The position numbers and the translations under genes are program-made. DNA of 51,394 nt, from assembly GCA_938049225.1 (NCBI GenBank), contig CALICM010000009.1:1-51394 (forward strand), written 5' to 3'. The stretch is from an uncultured Paracoccaceae bacterium (GTDB lineage Bacteria > Pseudomonadota > Alphaproteobacteria > Rhodobacterales > Rhodobacteraceae). A model generated the notes under the pieces. That model was not told where the DNA came from. It did no database searches and saw only the letters and a program-made list of their open reading frames with translations. Positions within the stretch are counted from its first letter, which is position 1. Every line of letters starts with the position of its first letter. This document shows, in pieces, positions 35,509 through 43,986 of the stretch.

Positions 35509-35787
35509 TTAAAATTGTCTATATTTCTGGACAGCTGTGGCCCGTAAAGCACGCGCACCATGTGTCTCCATCGCGATCCGCCAGCTGTGCAGCTCCTCAC
35601 TGGAAATGCCGTACATCTCCTGCGCTTCTTCTTCGCTGACCAAACCTGCGTTCACGGCCATCACCACGACAGCCTTGCGGCGCGCCACCCAACGCCGCGT
35701 ATTTCGCGGTGGAAGGTCCGACCGTGTTAGTTTAGATCCATCGGCCATAGTCACGTAGACAGGCCCTTTTTCGCGCCTAATATACAT
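35509..35787 (-). CDS. sciP: CtrA inhibitor SciP (DUF1153)
   Basis: SciP binds CtrA on DNA and blocks recruitment of RNA polymerase, as shown in Caulobacter. The 92-residue DUF1153 protein reads MYIRREKGPVYVTMADGSKL, then TRSDLPPRNTRRWVARRKAV (helix-turn-helix region), VNAGLVSEEEAQEMYGIS and SEELHSWRIAMETHGARALR. ATG 35787 gives the family length; an in-frame TTG 12 bases upstream is unlikely. It is directly upstream of ctrA, so the regulator and its inhibitor share a locus. Identification rests on strong family resemblance. Confidence 0.93.
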   Translation of the reverse strand: MYIRREKGPVYVTMADGSKLTRSDLPPRNTRRWVARRKAVVVMAVNAGLVSEEEAQEMYGISSEELHSWRIAMETHGARALRATAVQKYRQF

Positions 35788-35854
35788 AGTAAGTTCCAAT
35801 CCTCACGTATCACCCGGAACTTCCTTTAAGCTGTGGCTCTTAACTGCGGGTGAA

Positions 35855-35870
35855 ACTCTCATCTGAGAGT
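35855..35870. repeat. 16-bp palindrome between sciP and mnmA
   Basis: ACTCTCA-TC-TGAGAGT at 35855-35870 lies midway between the divergent sciP and mnmA starts. It may be an operator; no known motif was matched. Confidence 0.5.
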
Positions 35871-35914
35871 GTTGAAAGTTTGACTAGATTTTGTGCAGAT
35901 TGCCGGAGATGTTG

Positions 35915-37078
35915 ATGAGCCTTGCGACCCAAAACACGCCCCCCGCGGGATCCGCACCCGTAAACACGCTGGGAATTGCTAAACCTGTACAAGACACACG
36001 CGTCATCGTCGCCATGTCCGGCGGCGTTGACAGTTCCGTAGTCGCGGCCAGCTTGGCGCGCGAAGGGTACGACGTCGTTGGCATCACTCTTCAACTCTAT
36101 GACCACGGCGCGGCTCTGGCCAAAAAAGGCGCTTGCTGTGCTGGGCGCGATATCCACGACGCCCGCCGTGTCGCTGAAGAGATGGCCTTTCCGCACTATG
36201 TATTAGACTACGAGAATCGATTTCGCGAAAGTGTGATCGACGAATTCGCCGATGCTTATTTGGCAGGTGCGACACCTGTGCCCTGCATCCGCTGTAACGA
36301 GCGGGTCAAGTTCCGCGATTTGCTGGAAACGGCGAAAGATCTGGATGCCGATTGCATGGCGACAGGGCATTACATCCAGCGCAAACTCGGCCCAAACGGG
36401 GCCGAGTTGCACCGCGCGGCGGATGCCGAGCGGGATCAAAGCTATTTTCTGTTTTCAACGACCCAAGAGCAGCTGGACTATTTACGGTTTCCGCTGGGCC
36501 ATCTGAAGTCCAAAGCGGAAACGCGGGCGCTGGCCCATGAATTTGGATTGGTTGTGGCGGACAAGCCCGACAGCCAAGACATCTGCTTTGTTCCCAACGG
36601 GTCCTATGCCGCAGTGATCGAAAAGTTACGCCCCGGGGCGGCCGCACCGGGCGACATCGTTGATATGGACGGGCGCGTACTGGGACACCACAACGGGGTC
36701 ATTCATTATACTATAGGCCAAAGGCGCGGCTTGGGGATCGGCGGCGGCGATCCGCTGTATGTGGTCCGGCTGGATGCCGACACGCATCGGGTCATCGTCG
36801 GTCCGCGCACGGCCCTGGCCACAGCGCATGTACCGGTGGCCGAGGTTAACTGGCTGGGCGATGGGGTGTTTCAGGACGCGCCCGCTGGGGGCTGGGAAAT
36901 CGGTGTCAAAGTCCGCTCGACCCGCCCGCCGAAAGAAGCGCGCGTTCGACCGACGGGACCGCATACCGCGGTGGTGGAATTATTGGCCCCCGAAGAGGGC
37001 GTCGCCCCAGGGCAAGCCTGCGTCTTTTACGGCGCCGACAGCACACGTGTGTTGGGCGGCGGGTGGATCACCCGATAA
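35915..37078 (+). CDS. mnmA: tRNA-specific 2-thiouridylase
   Basis: MnmA puts sulfur on wobble U34 of Lys, Glu and Gln tRNAs. The 387-residue protein has the PP-loop [19 protein letters not shown] (residues 30-48), [17 protein letters not shown], the catalytic Cys127 in [11 protein letters not shown], partner Cys224 in [13 protein letters not shown], and [20 protein letters not shown]. Of three clustered starts, ATG 35915 is chosen because GGAG lies six bases upstream; ATG 35909 would put the site only a base away. An N-terminal extension of about 25 residues before the PP-loop is longer than in E. coli. It ends tail to tail with the binding-protein gene. Confidence 0.96.
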   Translation: MSLATQNTPPAGSAPVNTLGIAKPVQDTRVIVAMSGGVDSSVVAASLAREGYDVVGITLQLYDHGAALAKKGACCAGRDIHDARRVAEEMAFPHYVLDYENRFRESVIDEFADAYLAGATPVPCIRCNERVKFRDLLETAKDLDADCMATGHYIQRKLGPNGAELHRAADAERDQSYFLFSTTQEQLDYLRFPLGHLKSKAETRALAHEFGLVVADKPDSQDICFVPNGSYAAVIEKLRPGAAAPGDIVDMDGRVLGHHNGVIHYTIGQRRGLGIGGGDPLYVVRLDADTHRVIVGPRTALATAHVPVAEVNWLGDGVFQDAPAGGWEIGVKVRSTRPPKEARVRPTGPHTAVVELLAPEEGVAPGQACVFYGADSTRVLGGGWITR

Positions 37079-37090
37079 GCCTGAGTTTTC

Positions 37091-37840
37091 TCAGCCGCCG
37101 AAAATATCGAAACCGAAGTATTTTGCGTTGATCTTTTGGTATTCCCCGGTGCTGCGGATCACGCCAATCGCATGGCTAAAGGCGTTGCGCAGTTCTTTCT
37201 CGCCCTGACGCACCGCGACCGCCGCGCCAATACCGTGGTACTCAGGGTCTGAATACTCAGGGCCGAAGTAGTCATAGCCCTTGCCCGCAGGCGTATTCAA
37301 AAACGCGTCATAGATCGCGATACTGTCGGACATGATCGCGTCGATCTCGCCGGCGGCCAAGGCGTCAAAGGCACCGTCTTGGGTGTCGTACAGGTCCAGC
37401 GTGACGTTTGGAAATGTGTCCAGAACAAAGCGTTGATGCAGGCTTGCCCGTTGAACCCCGACGATCTTGCCTTTCAGATCGTCGATGGTCATTCCCTCGG
37501 TCCCCACAAAGCGCGCGGGCGTGTTGTAATACTTAGTCGAGAAATCAATCACTTTGCGCCGTTCATCCGTGATCGACATCGAGGCGACAATCGCGTCGCA
37601 GCGTCGCTCCAGCAGTGCCGGTATGATCCCCACCCAATCGACCTGCACCATATCGCAGGTCAGTTCCATCTGTGTGCACAAGGCATTGGCGATATCAACG
37701 TCAAAGCCCTCAACGGCGCCGCCGTCGGTGGTGTAGGAGAACGGCGGATAAGCCCCTTCGACACAGATATTCAGATCAGCGGCACTCGCCATCCCCGCCA
37801 GCAGGGTCACAGCGGCAGCGACAGGGGTGGATTTGAACAT
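37091..37840 (-). CDS. Amino-acid ABC transporter substrate-binding protein
   Basis: A 249-residue periplasmic binding protein of SBP family 3. It has a signal peptide (MFKSTPVAAAVTLLAGMASA), then LNICVEGAYPPFSYTTDGG, VEGFDVDIANALCTQM, WVGIIPALLERRCDAIVASM and ITDERRKVIDFSTKYYNTPA, the standard polar amino acid pocket. Cys pairs at CVEG/ALCTQMELTC may be oxidised. The closest relatives are lysine/arginine/ornithine binding proteins, but the ligand cannot be set by eye. No permease or ATPase gene is next to it, so it must share a transporter elsewhere. Confidence 0.93.
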   Translation of the reverse strand: MFKSTPVAAAVTLLAGMASAADLNICVEGAYPPFSYTTDGGAVEGFDVDIANALCTQMELTCDMVQVDWVGIIPALLERRCDAIVASMSITDERRKVIDFSTKYYNTPARFVGTEGMTIDDLKGKIVGVQRASLHQRFVLDTFPNVTLDLYDTQDGAFDALAAGEIDAIMSDSIAIYDAFLNTPAGKGYDYFGPEYSDPEYHGIGAAVAVRQGEKELRNAFSHAIGVIRSTGEYQKINAKYFGFDIFGG

Positions 37841-37913
37841 CGGGCACCTATGCGGATTTCAGAATATGGGCGAAACCTGGGGCCTTTGGGGGGCGCACGT
37901 CAAGGGGTAACGG

Positions 37914-38441
37914 TCAGAAATGGTTCGGCAAACTGCCCTCTCGCGCCGCCGTGGCCAGGAAAGTGTCAACATACTCGGTGACCGAGCGAAAGCAGATCAA
38001 ACAGAAAGTATCCGCGTCGACCATCCACAAGGCGGCCGCCACTTGCCCAAGCCGCGTGCGGCGGATGTGCCTGGGTTGAAAGGCCATAGGCGACAAGTCG
38101 ATGGGGGCGCCTTTCGCGAGAACCTCGCGGACGCCCGGGCCGCTCAGCCGAAACAGGCTGCGGGCGTCTGAAACTTCAGCGACCAAATGTGGAATATCGG
38201 TAAGGCTTTGGGACAGTTGCGCCACTGTGGCTTGCGCTTCGGCATGCGGGAGCAAGAGGAGGAGTTCGTCGGGGGCCATCCAGGCGACACTGCGTTCACC
38301 CTCGTGCAGGATCTCGCGCTGCTGTGGGAAGCCGGTGCCGGTCAGGGTCGTCACCGCTGTCTGCAAGGCCACGTTCGATAGATCGCCGCGCAGGGTAATC
38401 ATGCCGGTCGCGGGCGCACGGGTGATGGTGACCTCAGACAT
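37914..38441 (-). CDS. soxG: Sarcosine oxidase gamma subunit
   Basis: The 175-residue product (start MSEVTITRAPATGMITLRGD) has the gamma-subunit pattern SVAWMAPDELLLLLP, VSDARSLFRLSGPGVREVLA, and CLICFRSVTEYVDTFLA. It forms the heterotetramer with SoxA, SoxB and SoxD that oxidises sarcosine to glycine, giving hydrogen peroxide and methylene-tetrahydrofolate. ATG 38441 overlaps the soxA stop by 8 bp; a longer in-frame start lies inside soxA. It is the last gene of the cluster. Confidence 0.92.
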   Translation of the reverse strand: MSEVTITRAPATGMITLRGDLSNVALQTAVTTLTGTGFPQQREILHEGERSVAWMAPDELLLLLPHAEAQATVAQLSQSLTDIPHLVAEVSDARSLFRLSGPGVREVLAKGAPIDLSPMAFQPRHIRRTRLGQVAAALWMVDADTFCLICFRSVTEYVDTFLATAAREGSLPNHF

Positions 38442-41400
38442 CTTGACGCGCCCCTTCCTTGTCCAGGAACACCGGATCAACGACGCGAGCTTTGATCGTC
38501 ACACCTTTGTCCACGGGAAACTCCAGGATCTGTCCCATCCGCCGCGCCCCGCCTTTGATCAGCCCCATGGCGATAGAGCGGTCCAGGGTTGGCGAATAGT
38601 AGGTCGAGGTGACATGGCCGATCATATTTTCCATCCCATTGACCTTTTTAGCGCCTTCCACCGCATGCGCCCCGTCGGGCAGCACGGTTTTGGACTCTAG
38701 CGTCGCCAGGCCCACCAATTGCTTACGGTCGGGCGCGTTCAAATAGCTGCGCTCCATCGCCCGTTTGCCGATAAAGTCGTCCTTTTTCTTACTCACGGCC
38801 CACGAAAGGTTAAGGTCATGTGGCGTGACGGTGCCGTCCGTCTCGTCACCGATCATGATAAAGCCCTTCTCGGCGCGCATCACGTGCAGTGCCTCCGTTC
38901 CGTAGGGTTGAATGCCCAAGTCGGCGCCCGCATCCAGGCACTTCTCCCAAAACTCCAGGCCACGTCCGGCAGGAACGGCGACCTCGTAACTCAACTCACC
39001 CGAGAAGGAGATGCGGAAAACGCGCGCCGGGATCTGCGACAAGCTGCCCTCAGCCCAGCCCATGAAAGGCAAGGCGTCGCGGCTGACGTCCAGGCCGCCC
39101 AGACGCTCAAGAACCTGGCGCGCCTTGGGGCCAACAACCGCGATTTGGGCGAATTGCTCGGTCAGGTTGGCCGTATAGACCTGTAAGTCCCACCACTCTG
39201 TTTGCAGCCATTCCTCCATCCAGCCGTGTACCCGGTCAGAGCCGCCCGAGGTGGTGTGGCACAGGAAGCTGTCCTCGCTCAGGCGCGCTACAACCCCATC
39301 GTCGAACAGAAACCCGTTCTCGGTGCACATCAGTCCATAGCGGCAGCGGCCCGGCTTCAAGCTGGACATCATATTGGTGTAGATTAGGTCGAGGAATTTC
39401 GCCGCATCCGGCCCTTTGACCAGGATCTTGCCCAGGGTCGAGGCATCCAGCAGACCGACATTGCCGCGCGTGTTGAGAATTTCGCGCCGAACGGCCGAGG
39501 CCACACTCTCCCCCTGCCGCCGGATCGCATAGGGGCGGCGCCAATCCGCGACCGGTTCCCAATGCGCGCCGTTCGCGTCCAGCCAGGTATCGATCGGGGT
39601 TTTGCGCGTGGGTTTGAACAGCGCCCCGCGCGCCTCGCCCGCGATGCCCCCCATCGAAATCGGGGTATAGGGCGGACGAAAGGTGGTGGTGCCGGTTTGC
39701 GGGATCGGTTGGCCCAGCGCATCGGAAAGGATCGCCAGGCCGTTGATATTGCTCAATTTGCCTTGGTCGGTGGCCATCCCCAGGGTGGTATAGCGTTTGG
39801 CATGTTCGACACTCTCGAACCCTTCTTGCGCGGCAAGCTGGACGTCCGAGACTTTGACATCGTTCTGAAAGTCGAGAAAGGCCTTCGCCCGCAGTTCAGT
39901 CCCCGCCCCCTGCGGCATCAGCCAGACCGGCTTGATGGGCGCCTCGGGTGGCGCATTGACGGCTGCGAGGGCGGGCTCGGGGCCGTCTTGGCCCAGGCTG
40001 GCAGCGACCGTTTGGCCCGCTTTGGCCGCGTCCTCCACCGCCTCGGTCGCGTGCAGCGCTCCCGATGCGGCACCTGCGGTGGAGACAAACGGCTTGCCAT
40101 CGGCACCGGTGGGCGCACGCGCCGGATCCGGGCGGAACAGGGCTTGCGCGTCGTCCCAGGTCAGTTTGCCGCCGCAGTGCGACCACAGATGGACCGCCGG
40201 TGACCAGCCGCCGGACATGGCGATACACTCACAGGCGATGGTTTCCAGAACGGCGCCTTCGCCCGCCTGGGCACAGACAGCGGCATGGGTCACATGGGTT
40301 GTGCCCATCGCCTTAGCGAGGCCGCGCCCGGCCTCGACCCGCACGCCCCGTGCACGCAGTTCGTCGGGCAGCGCGCCCGTCACCTGAGGGCGGGCATCCA
40401 AAATGGCAGGCACCGTCAAGCCCGCGTCAAGCAGGGTCAGCGCTGTGCGATAGGCATCATCATTGTTCGTCACCAGCACCGTGCGGTCCCCAGGGCTGAC
40501 ACCATAAAGCCCCACATAATCGCGTACGGCTGAAGCCAGCATCACCCCGGGCAGATCGTTCCCGGCAAAGGCCAGCGGGCGCTCAATGGCGCCGGTGGCG
40601 GTAATGATGTGTTTCGCGCGGATCCGCCACAGGCGGTGGCGCGGCCCGGGCGCCCCCGGCGCGTGATCGGTCAGCCGTTCATAGGCCAGCACATAACCGT
40701 GGTCGTAGATCCCTGCCCCCATGGTGCGGGTCCTGACGCGCAGATTGGGCAGTTGATCCAGGCCCGCCCCGGTACGGGCCACCCAATCCGGCCCTTCCAG
40801 CCCATCGATCTGGGCCCCATCCACCAAAGCGCGGCCGCCCAGGGCGGCTGTTTGCTCAATCAGCAAAACTTGCGCCCCGCCACCGGCCGCGCCCCGCGCG
40901 GCGGTCAGTCCCGCCACGCCACCACCGATGACCAAGACATCCGTATAGGCGTAGAAATGTTCGTAGGTGTCTGGGTCCCGCGCCTCGGCCGCTGGGGCGG
41001 CGCCCAACCCCGCTGACTGACGGATCACAGGCTCGAACAGATGTTTCCAGGCGGCGCGTGGCTGCAGGAAGGTTTTGTAGTAGAACCCGGCGGGCAGAAA
41101 ACGGGACAGCCGCGCGTTAATCGCGCCGACATCGAACCGCAGGCTGGGCCAATGGTTCTGGCTGCGGGCGGTCAGCCCCTCGAACACCTCCGTCGTTGTC
41201 GCCCGTTGGTTGGGTTCGAACGTATCCCCGAAGCCCAGGTTCATCAGCGCATTCGGCTCCTCCACCCCGGCCGCGACCAGACCCCGGGGACGGTGATATT
41301 TGAACGACCGGCCCACCATCCGATGCCCGTTGGCCAAAAGCGCCGAGGCCAGTGTATCACCCTGAAACGCACGATGTTTTTGGCCGTTAAATGTGAAGTG

Positions 41401-41454
41401 CACCGGCGCTGTCCGGTCGATCAGCACGCCGCCCGTGGCCAAGCGCGTGCTCAT
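38434..41454 (-). CDS. soxA: Sarcosine oxidase alpha subunit
   Basis: A 1006-residue protein. The N-terminal half holds a 2Fe-2S-like fold without cluster (HFTFNGQKHRAFQGDTLASA, SFKYHRPRGLVAAGVEEPNA) and an NAD-binding domain (DVLVIGGGVAGLTAARGAA). The C-terminal third is a GcvT-like tetrahydrofolate domain (LMCTENGFLFDDGVVARLSE, FSGELSYEVAVPAG, HVMRAEKGFIMIGDETDG). The alpha subunit channels the methyl group from sarcosine to folate. ATG 41454 overlaps the soxD stop (ATGA); a TTG 12 bases upstream is not favoured. Length matches the family. Confidence 0.97.
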   Translation of the reverse strand: MSTRLATGGVLIDRTAPVHFTFNGQKHRAFQGDTLASALLANGHRMVGRSFKYHRPRGLVAAGVEEPNALMNLGFGDTFEPNQRATTTEVFEGLTARSQNHWPSLRFDVGAINARLSRFLPAGFYYKTFLQPRAAWKHLFEPVIRQSAGLGAAPAAEARDPDTYEHFYAYTDVLVIGGGVAGLTAARGAAGGGAQVLLIEQTAALGGRALVDGAQIDGLEGPDWVARTGAGLDQLPNLRVRTRTMGAGIYDHGYVLAYERLTDHAPGAPGPRHRLWRIRAKHIITATGAIERPLAFAGNDLPGVMLASAVRDYVGLYGVSPGDRTVLVTNNDDAYRTALTLLDAGLTVPAILDARPQVTGALPDELRARGVRVEAGRGLAKAMGTTHVTHAAVCAQAGEGAVLETIACECIAMSGGWSPAVHLWSHCGGKLTWDDAQALFRPDPARAPTGADGKPFVSTAGAASGALHATEAVEDAAKAGQTVAASLGQDGPEPALAAVNAPPEAPIKPVWLMPQGAGTELRAKAFLDFQNDVKVSDVQLAAQEGFESVEHAKRYTTLGMATDQGKLSNINGLAILSDALGQPIPQTGTTTFRPPYTPISMGGIAGEARGALFKPTRKTPIDTWLDANGAHWEPVADWRRPYAIRRQGESVASAVRREILNTRGNVGLLDASTLGKILVKGPDAAKFLDLIYTNMMSSLKPGRCRYGLMCTENGFLFDDGVVARLSEDSFLCHTTSGGSDRVHGWMEEWLQTEWWDLQVYTANLTEQFAQIAVVGPKARQVLERLGGLDVSRDALPFMGWAEGSLSQIPARVFRISFSGELSYEVAVPAGRGLEFWEKCLDAGADLGIQPYGTEALHVMRAEKGFIMIGDETDGTVTPHDLNLSWAVSKKKDDFIGKRAMERSYLNAPDRKQLVGLATLESKTVLPDGAHAVEGAKKVNGMENMIGHVTSTYYSPTLDRSIAMGLIKGGARRMGQILEFPVDKGVTIKARVVDPVFLDKEGARQDV

Positions 41455-41771
41455 GTCAGGCTCCAATCCGGGCGGCGCGCCTGAATAGCGGCCTGGATCC
41501 GATCCGGCGGCGCCGAGGTTTGCGCGGTATACGTGCCAAACACCTCAAGCGTTTGGGTGCAGCGGGCCGCATGAAACCAGCGGCCGCAGCCATAAGCGTG
41601 ACGCCACCGCTCGAAATGCACACCGCGCGGGTTTTTCCGTTGGAACAGATAATCGCGAAAAGCCTCGTCCGTGCTATCGGTCGCGGCGCGGGTCAAATGT
41701 GCCTCGCCACCCGGTTCAAACTCGGTCTCTTCTGCGGTCACGCCACAGTTTGGGCAGGTTAGCATCAGCAT
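41451..41771 (-). CDS. soxD: Sarcosine oxidase delta subunit
   Basis: The 106-residue delta subunit binds zinc through Cys6 and Cys9 (MLMLTCPNCG), His58 and Cys62 (RWRHAYGCGRWFHAAR), which align within one residue of the known ligands. The ATG at 41771 is used; ATG 41765 is also possible. No clear ribosome site is visible. In most clusters soxD follows soxB within a few bases, but here 766 bp separate them, so soxDAG may have its own promoter in that spacer. Confidence 0.94.
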   Translation of the reverse strand: MLMLTCPNCGVTAEETEFEPGGEAHLTRAATDSTDEAFRDYLFQRKNPRGVHFERWRHAYGCGRWFHAARCTQTLEVFGTYTAQTSAPPDRIQAAIQARRPDWSLT

Positions 41772-42172
41772 GGGGCAAACCGTGGGGTTGATTTTGAAGA
41801 ACGGGTGAGAATAACGGGCGGGCAGATCGAATCACCCAACCAATAGCGACAGTTTTTAGGCAAGTTTGGTAAAAGCCTGCGACACAATATTCGGTCGTAA
41901 CGCGTTAACCATTTGTTAACACCTTGAACAAACAACGATTTTGGTGGCTTAAGGGTAAACATATCGACGTGTCGCGATATGTCTCTAATTGCTTCATTCT
42001 CAATGGTTTTTTGCCGGAAACCCAGGATCATCCCAACTACAGAATACAACCGCATACCAAGTGAAGTAACCGCGCAATAACCTGTGTCATGAATAGCTGA
42101 CGCGCATTGTGGATCGGCGCTTTTTCGCGTATGGTTACCGTAGTAACGATGTTTTTTCGTGGGGACGCTTTT
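41772..42172. other. AT-rich spacer inside the sox cluster
   Basis: This 401-bp gap lies between soxD (minus) and an opposing small gene (plus) and is richer in A+T than its flanks. It holds a perfect CtrA box at 41905-41920, GTTAC-CGTA-GTAAC at 42134-42147 just before the small gene, and no plausible gene. A minus-strand frame through it is open by chance. It should contain promoters for soxDAG and for the small gene. Confidence 0.6.
41905..41920. promoter_or_regulatory. Perfect CtrA binding box
   Basis: TTAACCATTTGTTAAC at 41905-41920 is an exact TTAA-N7-TTAAC CtrA site with the TTAACCAT half-site form. It lies 134 bp upstream of soxD and 253 bp upstream of the small membrane-protein gene. 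ctrA itself is in this window. Confidence 0.7.
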
Positions 42173-42412
42173 ATGAGTGCAACAGAGAAAATCCTGAGCG
42201 ACCTCGGCAAGGCAACCGTCGATGCGCGGGACTTCGTCGGGGAGTTTGTCTACGCTCCGTTCGGCATAGAAACCTCTAACCTTATCAATGGCTTGACTCT
42301 TGTCGCGGCCCTCGCGGTCGTGGGAATGATCATCTATCAGATATTGCGGCCGGCGCCTCACGCGCGGGTGAAGAGGAATGGTAACGAGTACGATTTCGGT
42401 CGAAACGTGTAA
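42173..42412 (+). CDS. Small single-span membrane protein opposing the sox genes
   Basis: A 79-residue protein, MSATEKILSDLGKATVDARD, with one transmembrane helix (about residues 38-58, LINGLTLVAALAVVGMIIYQ) and a basic then polar tail (PAPHARVKRNGNEYDFGRNV). It sits on the strand opposite to soxB and soxD and splits them. ATG 42173 follows GGGGACGCTTTT. The N-terminal 35 residues could form an amphipathic helix. A perfect CtrA box upstream makes it a candidate CtrA target. No family was recognised, and a role in sarcosine use is not suggested by its sequence. Confidence 0.68.
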   Translation: MSATEKILSDLGKATVDARDFVGEFVYAPFGIETSNLINGLTLVAALAVVGMIIYQILRPAPHARVKRNGNEYDFGRNV

Positions 42413-42426
42413 CTCTAGCGAACCGG

Positions 42427-42456
42427 TGGCCGGTGTGTCGTGGGACATGCCGGCCA
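42427..42456. terminator. Hairpin between the small gene and soxB
   Basis: TGGCCGG (42427-42433) pairs with CCGGCCA (42450-42456) 15 bp after the small gene stop. No T-tract follows, so termination is uncertain. It could serve both converging genes. Confidence 0.4.
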
Positions 42457-42537
42457 TACGCTTGGGCCGGACCAGGCCAAAACAGACCTCTCTAAGATTA
42501 GGTCCCGGAGGAAAGCCGTTTTTGACATAGCGCAACA

Positions 42538-43785
42538 TTAGTGAGCCACCGCCGCGGCGACGCTTTCGTCGATCATCCGCCCTTCCACAAATCGATCCAA
42601 CGAGAAAGGCGCCGCTAACGCCCGGGGCGCACCATCGGCGACCATCTCGGCCGTGGCCCAGCCCGACCCCGGGATCGCCTTGAACCCGCCGGTCCCCCAG
42701 CCGCAGTTGACAAACATGCCCGGCACCGGGGTCTTCCCGATGATCGGCGAGCGGTCGCCGGTCATATCGACAATCCCACCCCATTGCCGCAGCATTTTCA
42801 GGCGGCTGATCAAAGGGAAGGTTTCAATCAGCGCCCGCACCGTTTCCTCGATATGTTGGAAACTGCCGCGCTGGGTGTAGTTGTTATAGCCATCCGCGCC
42901 GCCGCCAATCACCAACTCGCCCTTGTCGGATTGGCTCATATAGCCATGCACGGTGTTCGCCATGACGACACAGTCCATAACCGGTTTGATTGGCTCAGAC
43001 ACCAGGGCCTGTAACGCGACGCTTTCCACCGGTAGACGGAACCCGGCCATCTCGGCCAAAACGCCCGAGGACCCCGCGACGACGATGCAAAGTTTGGCGC
43101 ATTTGATCGCGCCTTTCGTGGTTTGCACACCCGTCACGCCCGAGGCATCGCGATCAACGCCCGTGACCTCGCACTGCTGTATGATATCCACCCCCAGATC
43201 CGAAGCCGCGCGCGCATAGCCCCAAGCGACGGCATCATGACGCGCGGTGCCACCGCGCGGTTGCCACAGCCCCCCAAGGACAGGGTAGCGGGGACCTTTG
43301 GTTTCGATGATCTTGACGATGTCTTTGATGCGCCGGGGGCTCACAAACTCAGACTTGATCCCCGCCAGACGGTTCGCGTGCGCGGTCCGCTTCCAGGCGC
43401 GCAGCTCATGCTCGGTCTGCGCCAGCATCAGCACGCCCCTGGGGCTGAACATAATGTTGTAGTTCAGCTTTTGGCTGAGCGTCTCGTACAAGCTCCGCGA
43501 TTTTTCGAAGATCGCGGCACTCTCGTCCTGCAGATAGTTCGAGCGGATGATCGTGGTGTTCCGCCCGGTATTGCCACCGCCCATCCAACCTTTCTCAAGC
43601 ACCGCGACATTGCGGATGCCGTGGTTCTTGGCCAGGTAATAGGCCGTTGCCAGCCCGTGCCCACCGGCCCCGACAACGATCACCTCGTAGCGGTCCTTTG
43701 GCGCGGGCGAGGCCCAAGCACGCTCCCACCCGGTGTGGTGCCGGGCGGCTTCGCGGGCGATTGCAAAGGCGGAATAGCGCTTCAT
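42538..43785 (-). CDS. soxB: Sarcosine oxidase beta subunit
   Basis: SoxB holds the catalytic flavins. The 415-residue protein begins MKRYSAFAIAREAARHHTGW and has the FAD motif EVIVVGAGGHGLATAYYLA, GWMGGGNTGRNTTIIRSNYL, RHDAVAWGYARAASDLGV and GMFVNCGWGTGGFKAIPGSG. His183 in RHDAVAWG lies where the covalent FMN-linked His is found in known heterotetrameric enzymes. ATG 43785 matches the family start; the longer frame from 43911 is not supported. It is separated from soxDAG by the spacer and the opposing small gene. Its start is 201 bp from the divergent ccmI. Confidence 0.96.
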   Translation of the reverse strand: MKRYSAFAIAREAARHHTGWERAWASPAPKDRYEVIVVGAGGHGLATAYYLAKNHGIRNVAVLEKGWMGGGNTGRNTTIIRSNYLQDESAAIFEKSRSLYETLSQKLNYNIMFSPRGVLMLAQTEHELRAWKRTAHANRLAGIKSEFVSPRRIKDIVKIIETKGPRYPVLGGLWQPRGGTARHDAVAWGYARAASDLGVDIIQQCEVTGVDRDASGVTGVQTTKGAIKCAKLCIVVAGSSGVLAEMAGFRLPVESVALQALVSEPIKPVMDCVVMANTVHGYMSQSDKGELVIGGGADGYNNYTQRGSFQHIEETVRALIETFPLISRLKMLRQWGGIVDMTGDRSPIIGKTPVPGMFVNCGWGTGGFKAIPGSGWATAEMVADGAPRALAAPFSLDRFVEGRMIDESVAAAVAH

Positions 43786-43986
43786 CTGAGGGGCCTTTGG
43801 TTGGATCTGGGCGTCGCCCGTGCTACCCCCGTTTTGCCGCAAGCACAATCGGTGGCCCGGCCCGCGCGCGGCATATACCGCGCTGTTCCCGACATTTTTG
43901 GCTACACACAACGGTGTGGCGATTTCCGCATTGCGGGATCGGTCGTGGTCGGGATACTTGGCACATCTTCAATTCGAGGGTTTTGA

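Noticed and set aside
41765-42784. A 339-codon minus-strand frame across the sox spacer
   Set aside because: It runs through the end of soxB in another frame, the CtrA-box spacer and the opposing small gene. Its composition is not protein-like.
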